Shown here: piece after piece, positions 9,701 through 15,546 of the stretch
Layout: each line of letters starts with the position of its first letter
How positions within the stretch are numbered: the first letter of the stretch is position 1
Source: CAMCXT01 sp046302715
GTDB lineage: Bacteria > Bacteroidota > Bacteroidia > M30B66
Reading direction: 5' to 3'
Length of the DNA stretch: 15,546 bases
Assembly: GCA_046302715.1 (NCBI GenBank)
Contig: JBKCHQ010000153.1
Location: forward strand, 1 to 15,546
The notes under the pieces: model-generated
Seen by the model: the letters and a program-made list of their open reading frames with translations, nothing else
Database searches by the model: none
What the model was told of the DNA's origin: nothing
Position numbers and translations under genes: made by a program

Positions 9701-11219
9701 TACGTAAACGTGGTTTAAGAACCACCCGCTGTGCCTCATCATCATACAGAATAAAACCCATGTACGACAAGCGGTACAATACAAGCTGAACCTGGGTTTG
9801 GTCCATTCTGTACCAGTTCACGATTTCTTGAAAACTGAGTTCATCACGTCCTACTTTATCGGCCAACCTGCGCAATACCATCAACGGACTTTCGGCGTCA
9901 ATTCCTTGAATCTCAATAAATCGACCTTCTCTGAAATAATCGCTCGATTCAAATATTGCTTTACTCTCCACCGTGCCGGCAAGCGCCTTAAATCGGATGG
10001 TAGGCTCATCAATTTTCCACTGCATCACTTCAAAATCCATGTCTATCTGATGAAATGAATTATAGTAGGGCGTTTGCGAAACCCCTTCCATATTGCGAAT
10101 TAGATTGAGTTCTTTTTTCTCATCCTGATAGCGGAACGTTAAGCCTGGATGTACGATCGAATCTTCTTCGATAAATATTTTAACTGCAGCTGATGAGGAT
10201 TGCAAACTTTTTTCTTCAATCAAAAAGGTGCTCGATTGTGCCACCAGAAAGGGTTTTGAATTACGATTAAATACAAAAGTGGCTCTGTTTTCTTTGGTAC
10301 CGTACCCTAAAAGTTGATTGCCTTGAATAGTAATTCCTCCTGTAAAATCAACGTTTTTATAAATTTCTTTAATGGCAAACGAGGTATTGTAATTACTAAA
10401 ACGCGGATAGGTATCTTCGCGTCCGGCCGCATTATCGGTTAGTTTATCGCTTACCACACCCAACAAATCCTCTTTAAAGTATTTGGGATAATGCAGCGTG
10501 GCCGAATCGGCTGAAAATTTGGTGGACTTTACCGATAATTCGTAATTTTTAAGTTTGGCGTTTGCTTGTTCTTCAGTTAATCCGGTGCGGGTCCATAAAA
10601 TTTTGCCACTCTTACCGTAAAATTTAAACGAAGTGGGGTAGAGGACACCGGATGTCATGAGAATATGCGAGGAGTCGTAGCGTGCAACCGCCTTTAAATC
10701 GCCGGTTTCGAAGATTACTTTTGGTATGGAATCAAAGGCAAACGTAAAATCGGAGCGGCTCATGATCCAACTAATTGCCTCGCTTTTGTAAAGTGCGTTT
10801 GAGCTGAATAAGTCTTCGGAGGTCTGCAAGTATTGATCAAATTTACCGGTGGTAAGTTTGGTGATACATTTTCCAAGACCCTCATGCCAGCCGTTAAATT
10901 GTTCTGCACTTTTGTTGGCCTCGCTCCATGCTATTAAGCATCGCAGGTAATTTTTATAATTAGGGAAGGCCGTCATCCGTTTTTTTAGCATAGCATTGGC
11001 CTGTGCAATAACTGAACTTTGCTGTGTTGGCGTGAGTTTCGACTGCCAAAGCGGCTCAAATTTTTCCATCAGCTCCTTAGTTGCTTTTTTATCGGCCGAT
11101 TCCATAAAATTGGTCAACTCCTCCAGAAATTGGGCAGGTGTGGAACTGAACGACTTAAGTACCTGCCCCATCGCAATCGAAGGCAATACAATTGCAGCTA
11201 TTAGTATGAAAATACGCAT
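6792..11219 (-). CDS. Secreted 1475-residue beta-rich envelope protein, unrecognised family
   Basis: I do not recognise this family. Residues 1-18 form a signal peptide (MRIFILIAAIVLPSIAMG, likely cleaved before QV) without a lipobox, so the protein should be soluble in the periplasm or exported. Residues 25-160 are predicted helical, with LTPTQQSSVIAQANAMLKK and a Trp/Tyr-rich stretch. Residues about 160-440 and 530-1290 are mainly short alternating strands with recurring phrases such as AGRFEFFGKKFDFDYDKF (584-601), KGKISIGEDGMTGAGTLEF (848-866), TASGDYDYEDASGKL (1063-1077) and FKGEARLWG (1113-1121). This looks like a stacked beta scaffold, loosely like LptA/OstA or AsmA-type groove proteins. 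Residues about 455-510 are a helical island resembling a winged helix. A C-terminal mixed region (1290-1475) ends in basic residues. No transmembrane helix follows the signal peptide. The frame is open throughout, with no sign of decay. The envelope role is inference. Confidence 0.85.
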   Translation of the reverse strand: MRIFILIAAIVLPSIAMGQVLKSFSSTPAQFLEELTNFMESADKKATKELMEKFEPLWQSKLTPTQQSSVIAQANAMLKKRMTAFPNYKNYLRCLIAWSEANKSAEQFNGWHEGLGKCITKLTTGKFDQYLQTSEDLFSSNALYKSEAISWIMSRSDFTFAFDSIPKVIFETGDLKAVARYDSSHILMTSGVLYPTSFKFYGKSGKILWTRTGLTEEQANAKLKNYELSVKSTKFSADSATLHYPKYFKEDLLGVVSDKLTDNAAGREDTYPRFSNYNTSFAIKEIYKNVDFTGGITIQGNQLLGYGTKENRATFVFNRNSKPFLVAQSSTFLIEEKSLQSSSAAVKIFIEEDSIVHPGLTFRYQDEKKELNLIRNMEGVSQTPYYNSFHQIDMDFEVMQWKIDEPTIRFKALAGTVESKAIFESSDYFREGRFIEIQGIDAESPLMVLRRLADKVGRDELSFQEIVNWYRMDQTQVQLVLYRLSYMGFILYDDEAQRVVLKPRLRKYLLAAAGKSDYDVIQFFSNVSGSDNNAELSLLNGDLRMYGVERIFLSDSQNVVIYPKNQQLTVRKNRNFDFAGRIMAGRFEFFGKKFDFDYDKFKINLENVDSLRLRVATNERDEFGKIQLKKVKTIIENVIGDLLIDHPINKSGVRPLAQYPIFNSVKNSYTYYDRGSILGGVYKRSNFYFQLDPYQVDSLDNFSNEGLVFDGTFVSANIFPDLREKLRLQEDYSLGFKRTTESEGMPIYQSKGTFINKMQLSHKGLRGEGEIKYITTTAKSEDFVFFPDSVNAFCKSITVKPETQGKIEYADVEAADVKLHWEPYKPNKFEFKQTTTAISMYSGESKLKGKISIGEDGMTGAGTLEFASAEIESKQFRFKKEDFKSDTASFAFTARDVVKEDGTKEVAIKTDNVKADVSFKNRMGQFKSNAADSYIEFPVNKYIAYMDELRWYMDKDEVDMNSSMNEIDLIGSRFVSVRPDQDSITFVAPRAKYAMADRTIRTQGVKLIRIADATIYPDGEKLDVERNAVITTLKNSKINANNDTKYHDIYNASVDIISKHKYTASGDYDYEDASGKLQKLTFTTIAQDSAGNTTGTAKIEEAANFTLSPEFEFKGEARLWGPSKFLTFTGGARIVHKCAKAERAWFKFKTEIDPSNIQIPIDSLPKSVDGEKLIAGLVLVKDSTFYVDPVFLSKKQKTGDVELFTSRGILTFDKGTSEYRLTTKEKYQNAALADDYLAMNQLNCDMNGEGKISFGLDLGQVKVASYGKINHGTVKNETSIKTNIALDFFLAPELWKHMEETILATTGLQASDVSSEDYKKSMTRLIGKESADKLFREMGSSGVIKKFPDELNHSLVFTNVELKWNAEYNSYVSEGWLHLSNMGKSPFNKVIKGKIELVKKRGGDVLNLYLECESQKWYFFNYSRNVMNVIGGDENFNKIIRELDSKKRSVDGENGGPPYSFMIGVEKRKRDFMER

Positions 11220-11357
11220 AAATAGAGGTAAAACGTAAATGCAAATTAAGCGATTGCCCCTCTCTTAAAGACCAGTTTTACCCCTTGTTTTTCAACAAAA
11301 AGACCTTATTTATTAATAACGGCCTTAAGCTTCGTATTTCAATTTTGCGAATCAAGT

Positions 11358-11855
11358 TTATCGATTGTCTAATTTTTGTCGAAGCTTATCTAATATTTCC
11401 TGCACTGCCGGGCAGATAAAGCTGTTTTGGTAGGTAATGCTGCTCAATTGGTAAAATTTCTTTCTGTCGGTATGCGGATAGGTTCTGCAGGCAGTTGGTC
11501 GGTCAGTATAAATGCTGCAATAATTATCGCTGTCCAACATGGGGCAGGGTGCCGTTTTGAACACATAGTCACCGTCTTCGTCAATCTTTAAATACGTTTC
11601 AATAAGTTCTGACGGCTTGATTCGCAATCGTTTTGAGATACGGTCAATGTCGGTTGACGTAACTATGGGGCTGGTGGTTTTGCAGCAATTGGCGCAGGTT
11701 AAACAATCAATTTTTTCAAAAGTTTCATGGTGGAGTTCATGAACGGTTTGATCGAGATGGCCGGGCGGTCGTTTTTTTATACGATCCAGCAATGTTTTGT
11801 TGAGCTTTTTATCGCGTTCGCCAACAAGACGTATGGTTTTTGAGTTAAATTCCAC
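11358..11855 (-). CDS. YkgJ-type CxxCxxCC zinc/iron-chelating protein
   Basis: The 165 residues carry the hallmark CLTCANCC (Cys51, 54, 57, 58) followed by further cysteines at 104 (APCPML), 113 (YCSIY), 123 (ACRTYP) and 148 (FICP). This matches the CxxCxxCC family (UPF0153/YkgJ, PF03692), cytoplasmic proteins thought to bind a zinc ion or Fe-S cluster, without a settled function. The start is a GTG at 11855; no in-frame ATG precedes it, and the N-terminus MEFNSKTIRL fits Bacteroidota relatives. It lies 47 bp behind folA on the same strand and could be the last gene of a thyA-folA transcript. That link to folate metabolism is positional only. Confidence 0.85.
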   Translation of the reverse strand: MEFNSKTIRLVGERDKKLNKTLLDRIKKRPPGHLDQTVHELHHETFEKIDCLTCANCCKTTSPIVTSTDIDRISKRLRIKPSELIETYLKIDEDGDYVFKTAPCPMLDSDNYCSIYTDRPTACRTYPHTDRKKFYQLSSITYQNSFICPAVQEILDKLRQKLDNR

Positions 11856-11902
11856 AATTAGAAAAATAAAATCAGCAAGAAATTCTTTCTATTTTTTCCA
11901 AT

Positions 11903-12385
11903 TTATTTGCATTCCCACACTTCAAAATGCATAGTAATGGGGTTTTTTTCGTCGGGAGGCCTGGATTCGGATGATACTTTATTAAATCTTGTAAGTGGAA
12001 TAGATGGAAAGTACCGATCAGCCTCTGGTTCAATTTCTATTAAGGTTCGGTAAATGCGCTGCGCCCGATTTATACATTGTTGGTAAATATCGGCGCCACC
12101 GGCAATGATTATTTCTTCATCGTTGGGGCATAAATCAATGGCGTGATCAATGGATGAAGCGGTTTCTACTCCTTCGTTATGCCAATCGGGGTTGCGGGTC
12201 ACTACTATAGTTCTGCGTCCGGGCAATGGCCTGCCGATGCTATCGAACGTGGCGCGGCCCATAATGAGTGTTTTGCCAAGCGTGATTTTTTTAAAATATT
12301 GCAGGTCGGCCGGTAAATGCCACAATAATTGATTGTTTTTTCCAATAGCGTGATTGAGCCCTTCGGCTACGATAATTGAAATCAT
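11903..12385 (-). CDS. folA: Dihydrofolate reductase
   Basis: The enzyme reduces dihydrofolate to tetrahydrofolate with NADPH in the cytoplasm. The 160 residues have the usual length and layout. MISIIVAEGLNHAIGKN forms the first strand and Met20-type loop. LLWHLPADLQYFKKIT supplies Trp22, the catalytic acid Asp27 and Phe31. IMGRATFDSIGRPLPGR (41-57) is the classical NADPH-binding signature, and IIAGGADIYQQ (93-103) the second nucleotide motif. The ATG at 12385 shares its last-read base with the thyA stop (TAATG), indicating translational coupling to thyA. The pairing makes sense because ThyA consumes methylene-THF and releases the dihydrofolate that DHFR recycles. No unusual substitution at the antifolate-contacting positions is obvious by eye. 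Confidence 0.96.
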   Translation of the reverse strand: MISIIVAEGLNHAIGKNNQLLWHLPADLQYFKKITLGKTLIMGRATFDSIGRPLPGRRTIVVTRNPDWHNEGVETASSIDHAIDLCPNDEEIIIAGGADIYQQCINRAQRIYRTLIEIEPEADRYFPSIPLTRFNKVSSESRPPDEKNPITMHFEVWECK

Positions 12386-13179
12386 TATACAGCAACTTCG
12401 GCTTTAATGGCTGGATGTGGGTCGTAATTGAGCAAGGTAAAGTCGTCGTAGGTAAAAGCAAAAAGATCGGTAACTTCTGGATTAAGCAGCATTTGAGGAA
12501 GGGGCCTAAAATCGCGACTCAGTTGTAATTGAACTTGTTCCATGTGGTTCGAATACAAGTGCACATCGCCGAAGCTATGGATAAATTCGCCCGGTTCTAG
12601 ATTGCAAACTTGAGCCATCATTAGCGTTAATAGGGCGTATGAGGCAATATTAAAGGGAACTCCCAAAAAAGTATCGGCCGAGCGTTGATAGAGTTGGCAG
12701 CTTAATTTACCATCCGCCACGTAAAACTGAAACAGACAATGGCAGGGAGGCAGCGCCATATTGGGAATATCGGCCGGATTCCACGCACTTACAATTAAGC
12801 GTCTCGAATCAGGATTTTTCTTTATGGTTTCAAGTAGCTCGCTTATTTGGTCTACCGTTTCGCCGTTATATCCCGGCCAACTTCTCCATTGGTGCCCGTA
12901 CACAGGGCCTAAATCGCCGTGTTCATTGGCCCACTCGTCCCAAATACTCACCCCATTGTCTTTTAGGTACTTAATGTTGGTATCGCCCTTAAGAAACCAC
13001 AATAATTCATGAATGATGGAACGTACATGGAGCTTTTTGGTAGTAATTAATGGAAAGCCCTCGCTTAAATCAAAGCGCATTTGATACCCAAAACAACTCA
13101 ATGTTCCGGTTCCGGTGCGGTCTTCTTTTACAGTTCCATGATTTAGAATATGCCGAAGTAGGTCGTGGTATTGCTGCAT
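12385..13179 (-). CDS. thyA: Thymidylate synthase (ThyA type)
   Basis: It methylates dUMP to dTMP using 5,10-methylene-THF and yields dihydrofolate. At 264 residues it equals the standard bacterial length. Visible motifs are EDRTGTGTLSCFG (19-31) with phosphate-binding Arg21, the paired arginines SRRLIVSAWNP (125-135), the active-site PPCHCLFQFYV (144-154) with nucleophile Cys146, the QRSADTFLGVPFNIASYA segment (165-182) that contacts dUMP, HSFGDVHLYSNH (201-212), and the C-terminal YDPHPAIKAEVAV that closes over the site. The ATG at 13179 is the normal start. The 223-bp leader contains three copies of a 10-mer and a hairpin that may affect expression. The stop overlaps the folA start by one base. 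Confidence 0.97.
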   Translation of the reverse strand: MQQYHDLLRHILNHGTVKEDRTGTGTLSCFGYQMRFDLSEGFPLITTKKLHVRSIIHELLWFLKGDTNIKYLKDNGVSIWDEWANEHGDLGPVYGHQWRSWPGYNGETVDQISELLETIKKNPDSRRLIVSAWNPADIPNMALPPCHCLFQFYVADGKLSCQLYQRSADTFLGVPFNIASYALLTLMMAQVCNLEPGEFIHSFGDVHLYSNHMEQVQLQLSRDFRPLPQMLLNPEVTDLFAFTYDDFTLLNYDPHPAIKAEVAV

Positions 13180-13206
13180 AAAATGTCTAATTTCTTTTGC
13201 AATTTA

Positions 13207-13366
13207 ATGAATACCAACCAAGCTTAGGTTGGGATACATGTAAAATTATCAACCTTCAATATCTAGCGTTAAAATATTGGTATTCATAGGTTTGAAATCT
13301 TAAATACCCGCACTTACCGCTTGTTGTTTGATAAGAAAATAATGCATGTAAAAAGTATGAATACCA
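13207..13366. repeat. Three copies of ATGAATACCA (+/-/+) in the thyA leader
   Basis: ATGAATACCA occurs at 13207-13216 and 13357-13366 on the plus strand, and inverted (TGGTATTCAT) at 13278-13287, all within a 223-bp spacer. The complementarity of the middle copy extends to 11 bases with each flanking copy: ATGAATACCAA at 13207-13217 with TTGGTATTCAT at 13277-13287, and TGGTATTCATA at 13278-13288 with TATGAATACCA at 13356-13366. A second repeat, CATGTAAAA, occurs at 13237-13245 and 13345-13353. The copies could be operator sites for a dimeric regulator, arms of alternative RNA stems, or a decayed element. The repeats are seen; their role is unknown. Confidence 0.75.
13214..13232 (-). promoter_or_regulatory. 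Hairpin just upstream of thyA
   Basis: CCAACC (13214-13219) pairs with GGTTGG (13227-13232) around the 7-base loop AAGCTTA. In the thyA message the hairpin would end about 34 bases before the start codon. It shares bases 13214-13217 with the first ATGAATACCAA copy, so this hairpin and the long-range pairing of that copy with the inverted copy cannot form together. There is no U tract directly after it, so it is not a clear terminator. Confidence 0.4.
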
Positions 13367-13402
13367 CTATGCAAGCGATACTCTAGACGAATCTACAGTA
13401 TG

Positions 13403-14092
13403 TCAAGAAGTGGGCTTAAGCGCGTTGTGTTTCTTGATGGCTACCATTGAAACGCGATACCCAATAAAAAGAGACGCCAATGCGCCCAAAATCAAACCTG
13501 GAATGTATGCATGGGTTAGGAAAAAATTATACGATGTATGTAGTAATGCGGCATAAAACACTCCTTGTAAGGCAAGGCCTTTCATGTTTTTTGCCCGTTG
13601 CAACCCAATGAAATATCCCGATATAACACCAAAAAATGCATGTGCAGGTACCGCGGTAAACATGCGCATCCAAGCTACAGACTCAGGTTGATCGTCGAGA
13701 AACACATACAGTAAATTTTCGAGGGTGGCAAATCCCATGGCCGACATTACCCCATAGGTAATACCATCAAAAGGTTCGTTAAACGCTTTGTGTTTGTACG
13801 AATAGATATATACCGCCAAAAATTTATAAAACTCCTCCACAAAGCCAACCACGCAAAACATGGAAACGAGAGACCAAATGAGCGATTTGCTCGATTCATC
13901 GAAACCGAATAGTTTTAAAAAATAGCCTGTTAAAATTACCGGAACCGCACTTAATGCCCCCAAAATAAAGGTTATAGCCAACTCCTTTAAAGGTTCTTTG
14001 TCGAATTTATCTTTCCAATAAATATAAATCATAATGGCCAAACTCGGTGCCATCGACAAAATTCCGAGGTAAATTATTGTTGAGTCGGTCAT
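13403..14092 (-). CDS. PrsW-family glutamic intramembrane protease
   Basis: This is a 229-residue polytopic membrane protein with about seven hydrophobic segments. It carries the PrsW signatures: FVEEFYKF (84-91) with the paired catalytic glutamates 86-87 and Lys90, EPFDGITYGVMSAMGFATLEN (106-126), PAHAFFGVISGY (149-160) with His151, and LLHTSYNF (183-190) with His185. These conserved polar residues sit in or near membrane segments, as in the family that includes Bacillus PrsW, which cuts an anti-sigma factor. Many Bacteroidota paralogues have no known substrate. No anti-sigma factor or sigma factor gene is adjacent, so the target cannot be inferred. The gene starts 18 bp after the enoyl-CoA hydratase stop and is probably co-transcribed with it. 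Confidence 0.9.
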   Translation of the reverse strand: MTDSTIIYLGILSMAPSLAIMIYIYWKDKFDKEPLKELAITFILGALSAVPVILTGYFLKLFGFDESSKSLIWSLVSMFCVVGFVEEFYKFLAVYIYSYKHKAFNEPFDGITYGVMSAMGFATLENLLYVFLDDQPESVAWMRMFTAVPAHAFFGVISGYFIGLQRAKNMKGLALQGVFYAALLHTSYNFFLTHAYIPGLILGALASLFIGYRVSMVAIKKHNALKPTS

Positions 14093-14110
14093 TGGTATTA
14101 TTATTTAATC

Positions 14111-14890
14111 TTAATCGGCGTTAAAATTGGGTTTTCGTTTTTCAATGAAAGCAGCTACCCCTTCTTGGTAATCTTTTGAATCACTAGCCTCAATTTGCAG
14201 TTCGGCTTCCATTTGTAGCTGCTCCTCAAGGCTATGGTGCCAAGATTTGTGCAATAGTTTTTTGGTTAGTGCCAGTGCCTGAGCCGGCAAAGTGGCAAGA
14301 CTTTTAGTTAATACGGATGTTTCATTTTCAAACACTTCGGCATCAACGCATTTGTAGATCATTCCAATGTTGGCGGCATCAAGCGCATTTACCTTATCGC
14401 CTAAGAGACATAAGGCCATGGCTTTTTGTGTTCCTACAAGACGCGGCAAAAAATACGTTCCTCCGCTATCAGGTACCAGTCCAATTTTGCTGAATGCCTG
14501 AATAAATGAAGCCGAAGAGCTGGCAATTACTAAATCGCAGGAAAGCGCAATATTGGCGCCTGCACCCGCAGCCACACCATTAACGGCTGCAACAACCGGC
14601 TTTGGCATGTTTCTTATTTTTCGGATAATAGGATTGTAGTGATCTTCCAAAATGGTTCTGAAGCCGGGATGTAATTCGGGCGTGGTTACTTCTTTTAAAT
14701 CCTGTCCGGCACAAAAAGCCTTACCAATACCTGTAATAACTATAACTCGTACAGATGCATCTAGTGCAAGTCTATCGAGGAGCTCCTGCAGCTCAAGTGC
14801 CATTTCTCTATTAAACGCGTTAAATACTTCGGGGCGATTTAATTGTAGATAGGCCACCGGGTCTTCGGTTCTAAGTAATATTGATGACAT
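14111..14890 (-). CDS. paaG: Enoyl-CoA hydratase/isomerase, PaaG-like
   Basis: The 259 residues form a crotonase-fold enzyme acting on acyl-CoA thioesters. LNRPEVFNAFN (17-27) starts the fold. AFCAGQDL (58-65) and GVAAGAGANIALSCD (105-119) hold the two oxyanion-hole peptides, and KIGLVPDSGGTYFLPRLVG (135-153) is very close to PaaG, with Asp141 as the single expected catalytic acid. The position before it that would hold the second glutamate of true hydratases is not acidic, which favours isomerase-type chemistry such as ring-1,2-epoxyphenylacetyl-CoA isomerisation. The C-terminus EGVAAFIEKRKPNF is typical of the superfamily. No other phenylacetate genes (paaABCDE, paaZ) are present, so the symbol rests on motif likeness alone and another acyl-CoA substrate is possible. 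A -7 box lies 19 bp upstream. Confidence 0.9.
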   Translation of the reverse strand: MSSILLRTEDPVAYLQLNRPEVFNAFNREMALELQELLDRLALDASVRVIVITGIGKAFCAGQDLKEVTTPELHPGFRTILEDHYNPIIRKIRNMPKPVVAAVNGVAAGAGANIALSCDLVIASSSASFIQAFSKIGLVPDSGGTYFLPRLVGTQKAMALCLLGDKVNALDAANIGMIYKCVDAEVFENETSVLTKSLATLPAQALALTKKLLHKSWHHSLEEQLQMEAELQIEASDSKDYQEGVAAFIEKRKPNFNAD

Positions 14891-14908
14891 TTTTTATGTT
14901 TAGTTGGA

Positions 14909-14916
14909 CAAATGTA
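14909..14916 (-). promoter_or_regulatory. -7 box upstream of the PaaG-like gene
   Basis: On the minus strand this reads TACATTTG, an exact TAnnTTTG match, inside the 40-bp gap between the AsmA-like gene and the crotonase gene. A start a few bases downstream would leave a leader of roughly 12-15 bases. No TTG-type -33 box stands at the usual distance, so support comes from the -7 box and its place only. Confidence 0.35.
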
Positions 14917-14930
14917 CGTAACACCACTTC

Positions 14931-15546
14931 TTAGTTATTTTCCTCGTCAAAATCAATCAACACCTTTCTTTTTTTCTTTGGTTTTTCATCTTGGGGCTTT
15001 AGCGTTGTATCGTTTTTAAATAGGCCAAATTCATCTTTTAATATTTGCTTAAGTGTTTGCTTTTCTCTTTGGATATCTTGCTTTATTTTTTCACGTACTC
15101 CTTTTGTATCCAGCGAAATTCGGGGATTCATCAAAGGCCCCTTCATTGAAAGGAATAAATTGGTTTTTCCGCCCTCGTCTTCCTCCAATTCGCCAAATTC
15201 ATCCTCGTTTTTATTCTTTTTCATCTTTCTTGATAACACATCAGAAAGTAACAAGCGAATGTGATAGTCAATTTCATTATCGAACGTATGTGTTCCAGAA
15301 GCACTAATGGTTATGGCATTTGAGGCAATTTCCATGTTGGGAATGTAAATTTTTGAATCTTTTATCTCTATAGAATTACTTAATTCCGAAAATTTAACGT
15401 GCCGCAAATCGTCAACCGCAATATATTTTGAGAGTGCCTGTAGGGGTTCAAAAAGTATTAATTCTCCTTTATTAATTATCAAATCCATTTTGCAATACAC
15501 CTTGGCAGGATCGATACTCAAATCGGAATTGCACACTGCTTTAATT
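14931..15546 (-). CDS. AsmA-like envelope protein, C-terminal part (cut at window end)
   Basis: The frame is open to the window edge (Ile-Lys-Ala-Val precede Cys-Asn-Ser-Asp), so this is the C-terminal 204 residues of a larger protein rather than a gene starting at the GTG of 15536. The sequence has the hallmark run of Bacteroidota AsmA-family C-termini: INKGELILFEPLQALSKYI, then HVKFSELSNSIEIKDSKIYI, then the ISASGTHTFDNEIDYHIRLL motif and LFLSMKGPLMNPRISLDTK. After that come a Lys/Glu helical segment and a basic tail (KPKKKRKVL). AsmA-like proteins are inner-membrane-anchored periplasmic proteins of the bridge-like lipid transfer superfamily, linked to phospholipid and outer-membrane homeostasis. 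An acidic/basic insertion, rich in Lys, Asn and Glu (about 15180-15230), interrupts the fold; it is common in relatives. Confidence 0.9.
   Translation of the reverse strand, partial: IKAVCNSDLSIDPAKVYCKMDLIINKGELILFEPLQALSKYIAVDDLRHVKFSELSNSIEIKDSKIYIPNMEIASNAITISASGTHTFDNEIDYHIRLLLSDVLSRKMKKNKNEDEFGELEEDEGGKTNLFLSMKGPLMNPRISLDTKGVREKIKQDIQREKQTLKQILKDEFGLFKNDTTLKPQDEKPKKKRKVLIDFDEENN

Noticed and set aside
11228..11252. TTAATTTG (minus strand) as promoter of the 1475-residue protein
   Set aside because: The second base of the consensus TA is missing and no -33 box stands at the usual distance; a promoter must exist in this gap but I cannot place it.
11282..11298. TTGTT-TTTC-AACAA hairpin as terminator after the YkgJ-type gene
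   Set aside because: The stem has five pairs, only one of them G-C, extended only by G-U wobbles; it is not convincing.
15534..15536. GTG as a start of the AsmA-like gene
   Set aside because: The frame stays open to the window end and the sequence is the middle of an AsmA fold, so the true start is outside the window.

Overview
The window looks like chromosomal DNA from a member of the Bacteroidota, probably a flavobacterial, cytophagal or sphingobacterial lineage. The evidence is a topoisomerase IV B subunit with the N-terminus typical of that phylum, an outer-membrane barrel with an N-terminal carboxypeptidase-regulatory-like domain, a PIF1/RecD2-like helicase, a Bacteroidota-type AsmA protein, near absence of Shine-Dalgarno sequences, and at least two good matches to the Bacteroidota -7 promoter box (TAnnTTTG). 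No transposase, integrase, phage gene, CRISPR array or rRNA is visible, and the gene content is mostly housekeeping and cell envelope.

Left part (1-4141): the N-terminal 417 residues of a PIF1-like helicase (minus strand, cut by the window edge) diverge across a 278-bp spacer from parE (plus strand). parE stands alone, with no parC behind it. It converges on a small minus-strand gene for a helical, highly charged lipoprotein, with a short palindrome between the two. Upstream of the lipoprotein gene, on the same strand, is tRNA-Arg(TCT) with a good -7 box.

Middle part (4244-11219): an outer-membrane beta-barrel protein (plus strand) converges on a 4.4-kb minus-strand gene for a secreted 1475-residue protein. 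I cannot assign that protein to a known family. It is the largest and least explained object in the window: a signal peptide, an N-terminal helical region, a helical island resembling a winged helix, and otherwise long beta-rich stretches.

Right part (11358-15546): all genes are on the minus strand. In transcription order they are the C-terminal part of an AsmA-like envelope protein (cut by the window edge), an enoyl-CoA hydratase/isomerase resembling PaaG, a PrsW-type intramembrane protease, a 223-bp spacer, thyA, folA and a CxxCxxCC (YkgJ-type) protein. thyA and folA overlap by one base (TAATG) and act in the same cycle: ThyA makes dTMP and oxidises methylene-THF to dihydrofolate, and DHFR reduces it back to THF. 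The spacer before thyA holds three copies of a 10-mer in +/-/+ orientation, and a local hairpin overlaps one copy. This arrangement could form mutually exclusive RNA structures and is the best candidate here for undescribed regulation.
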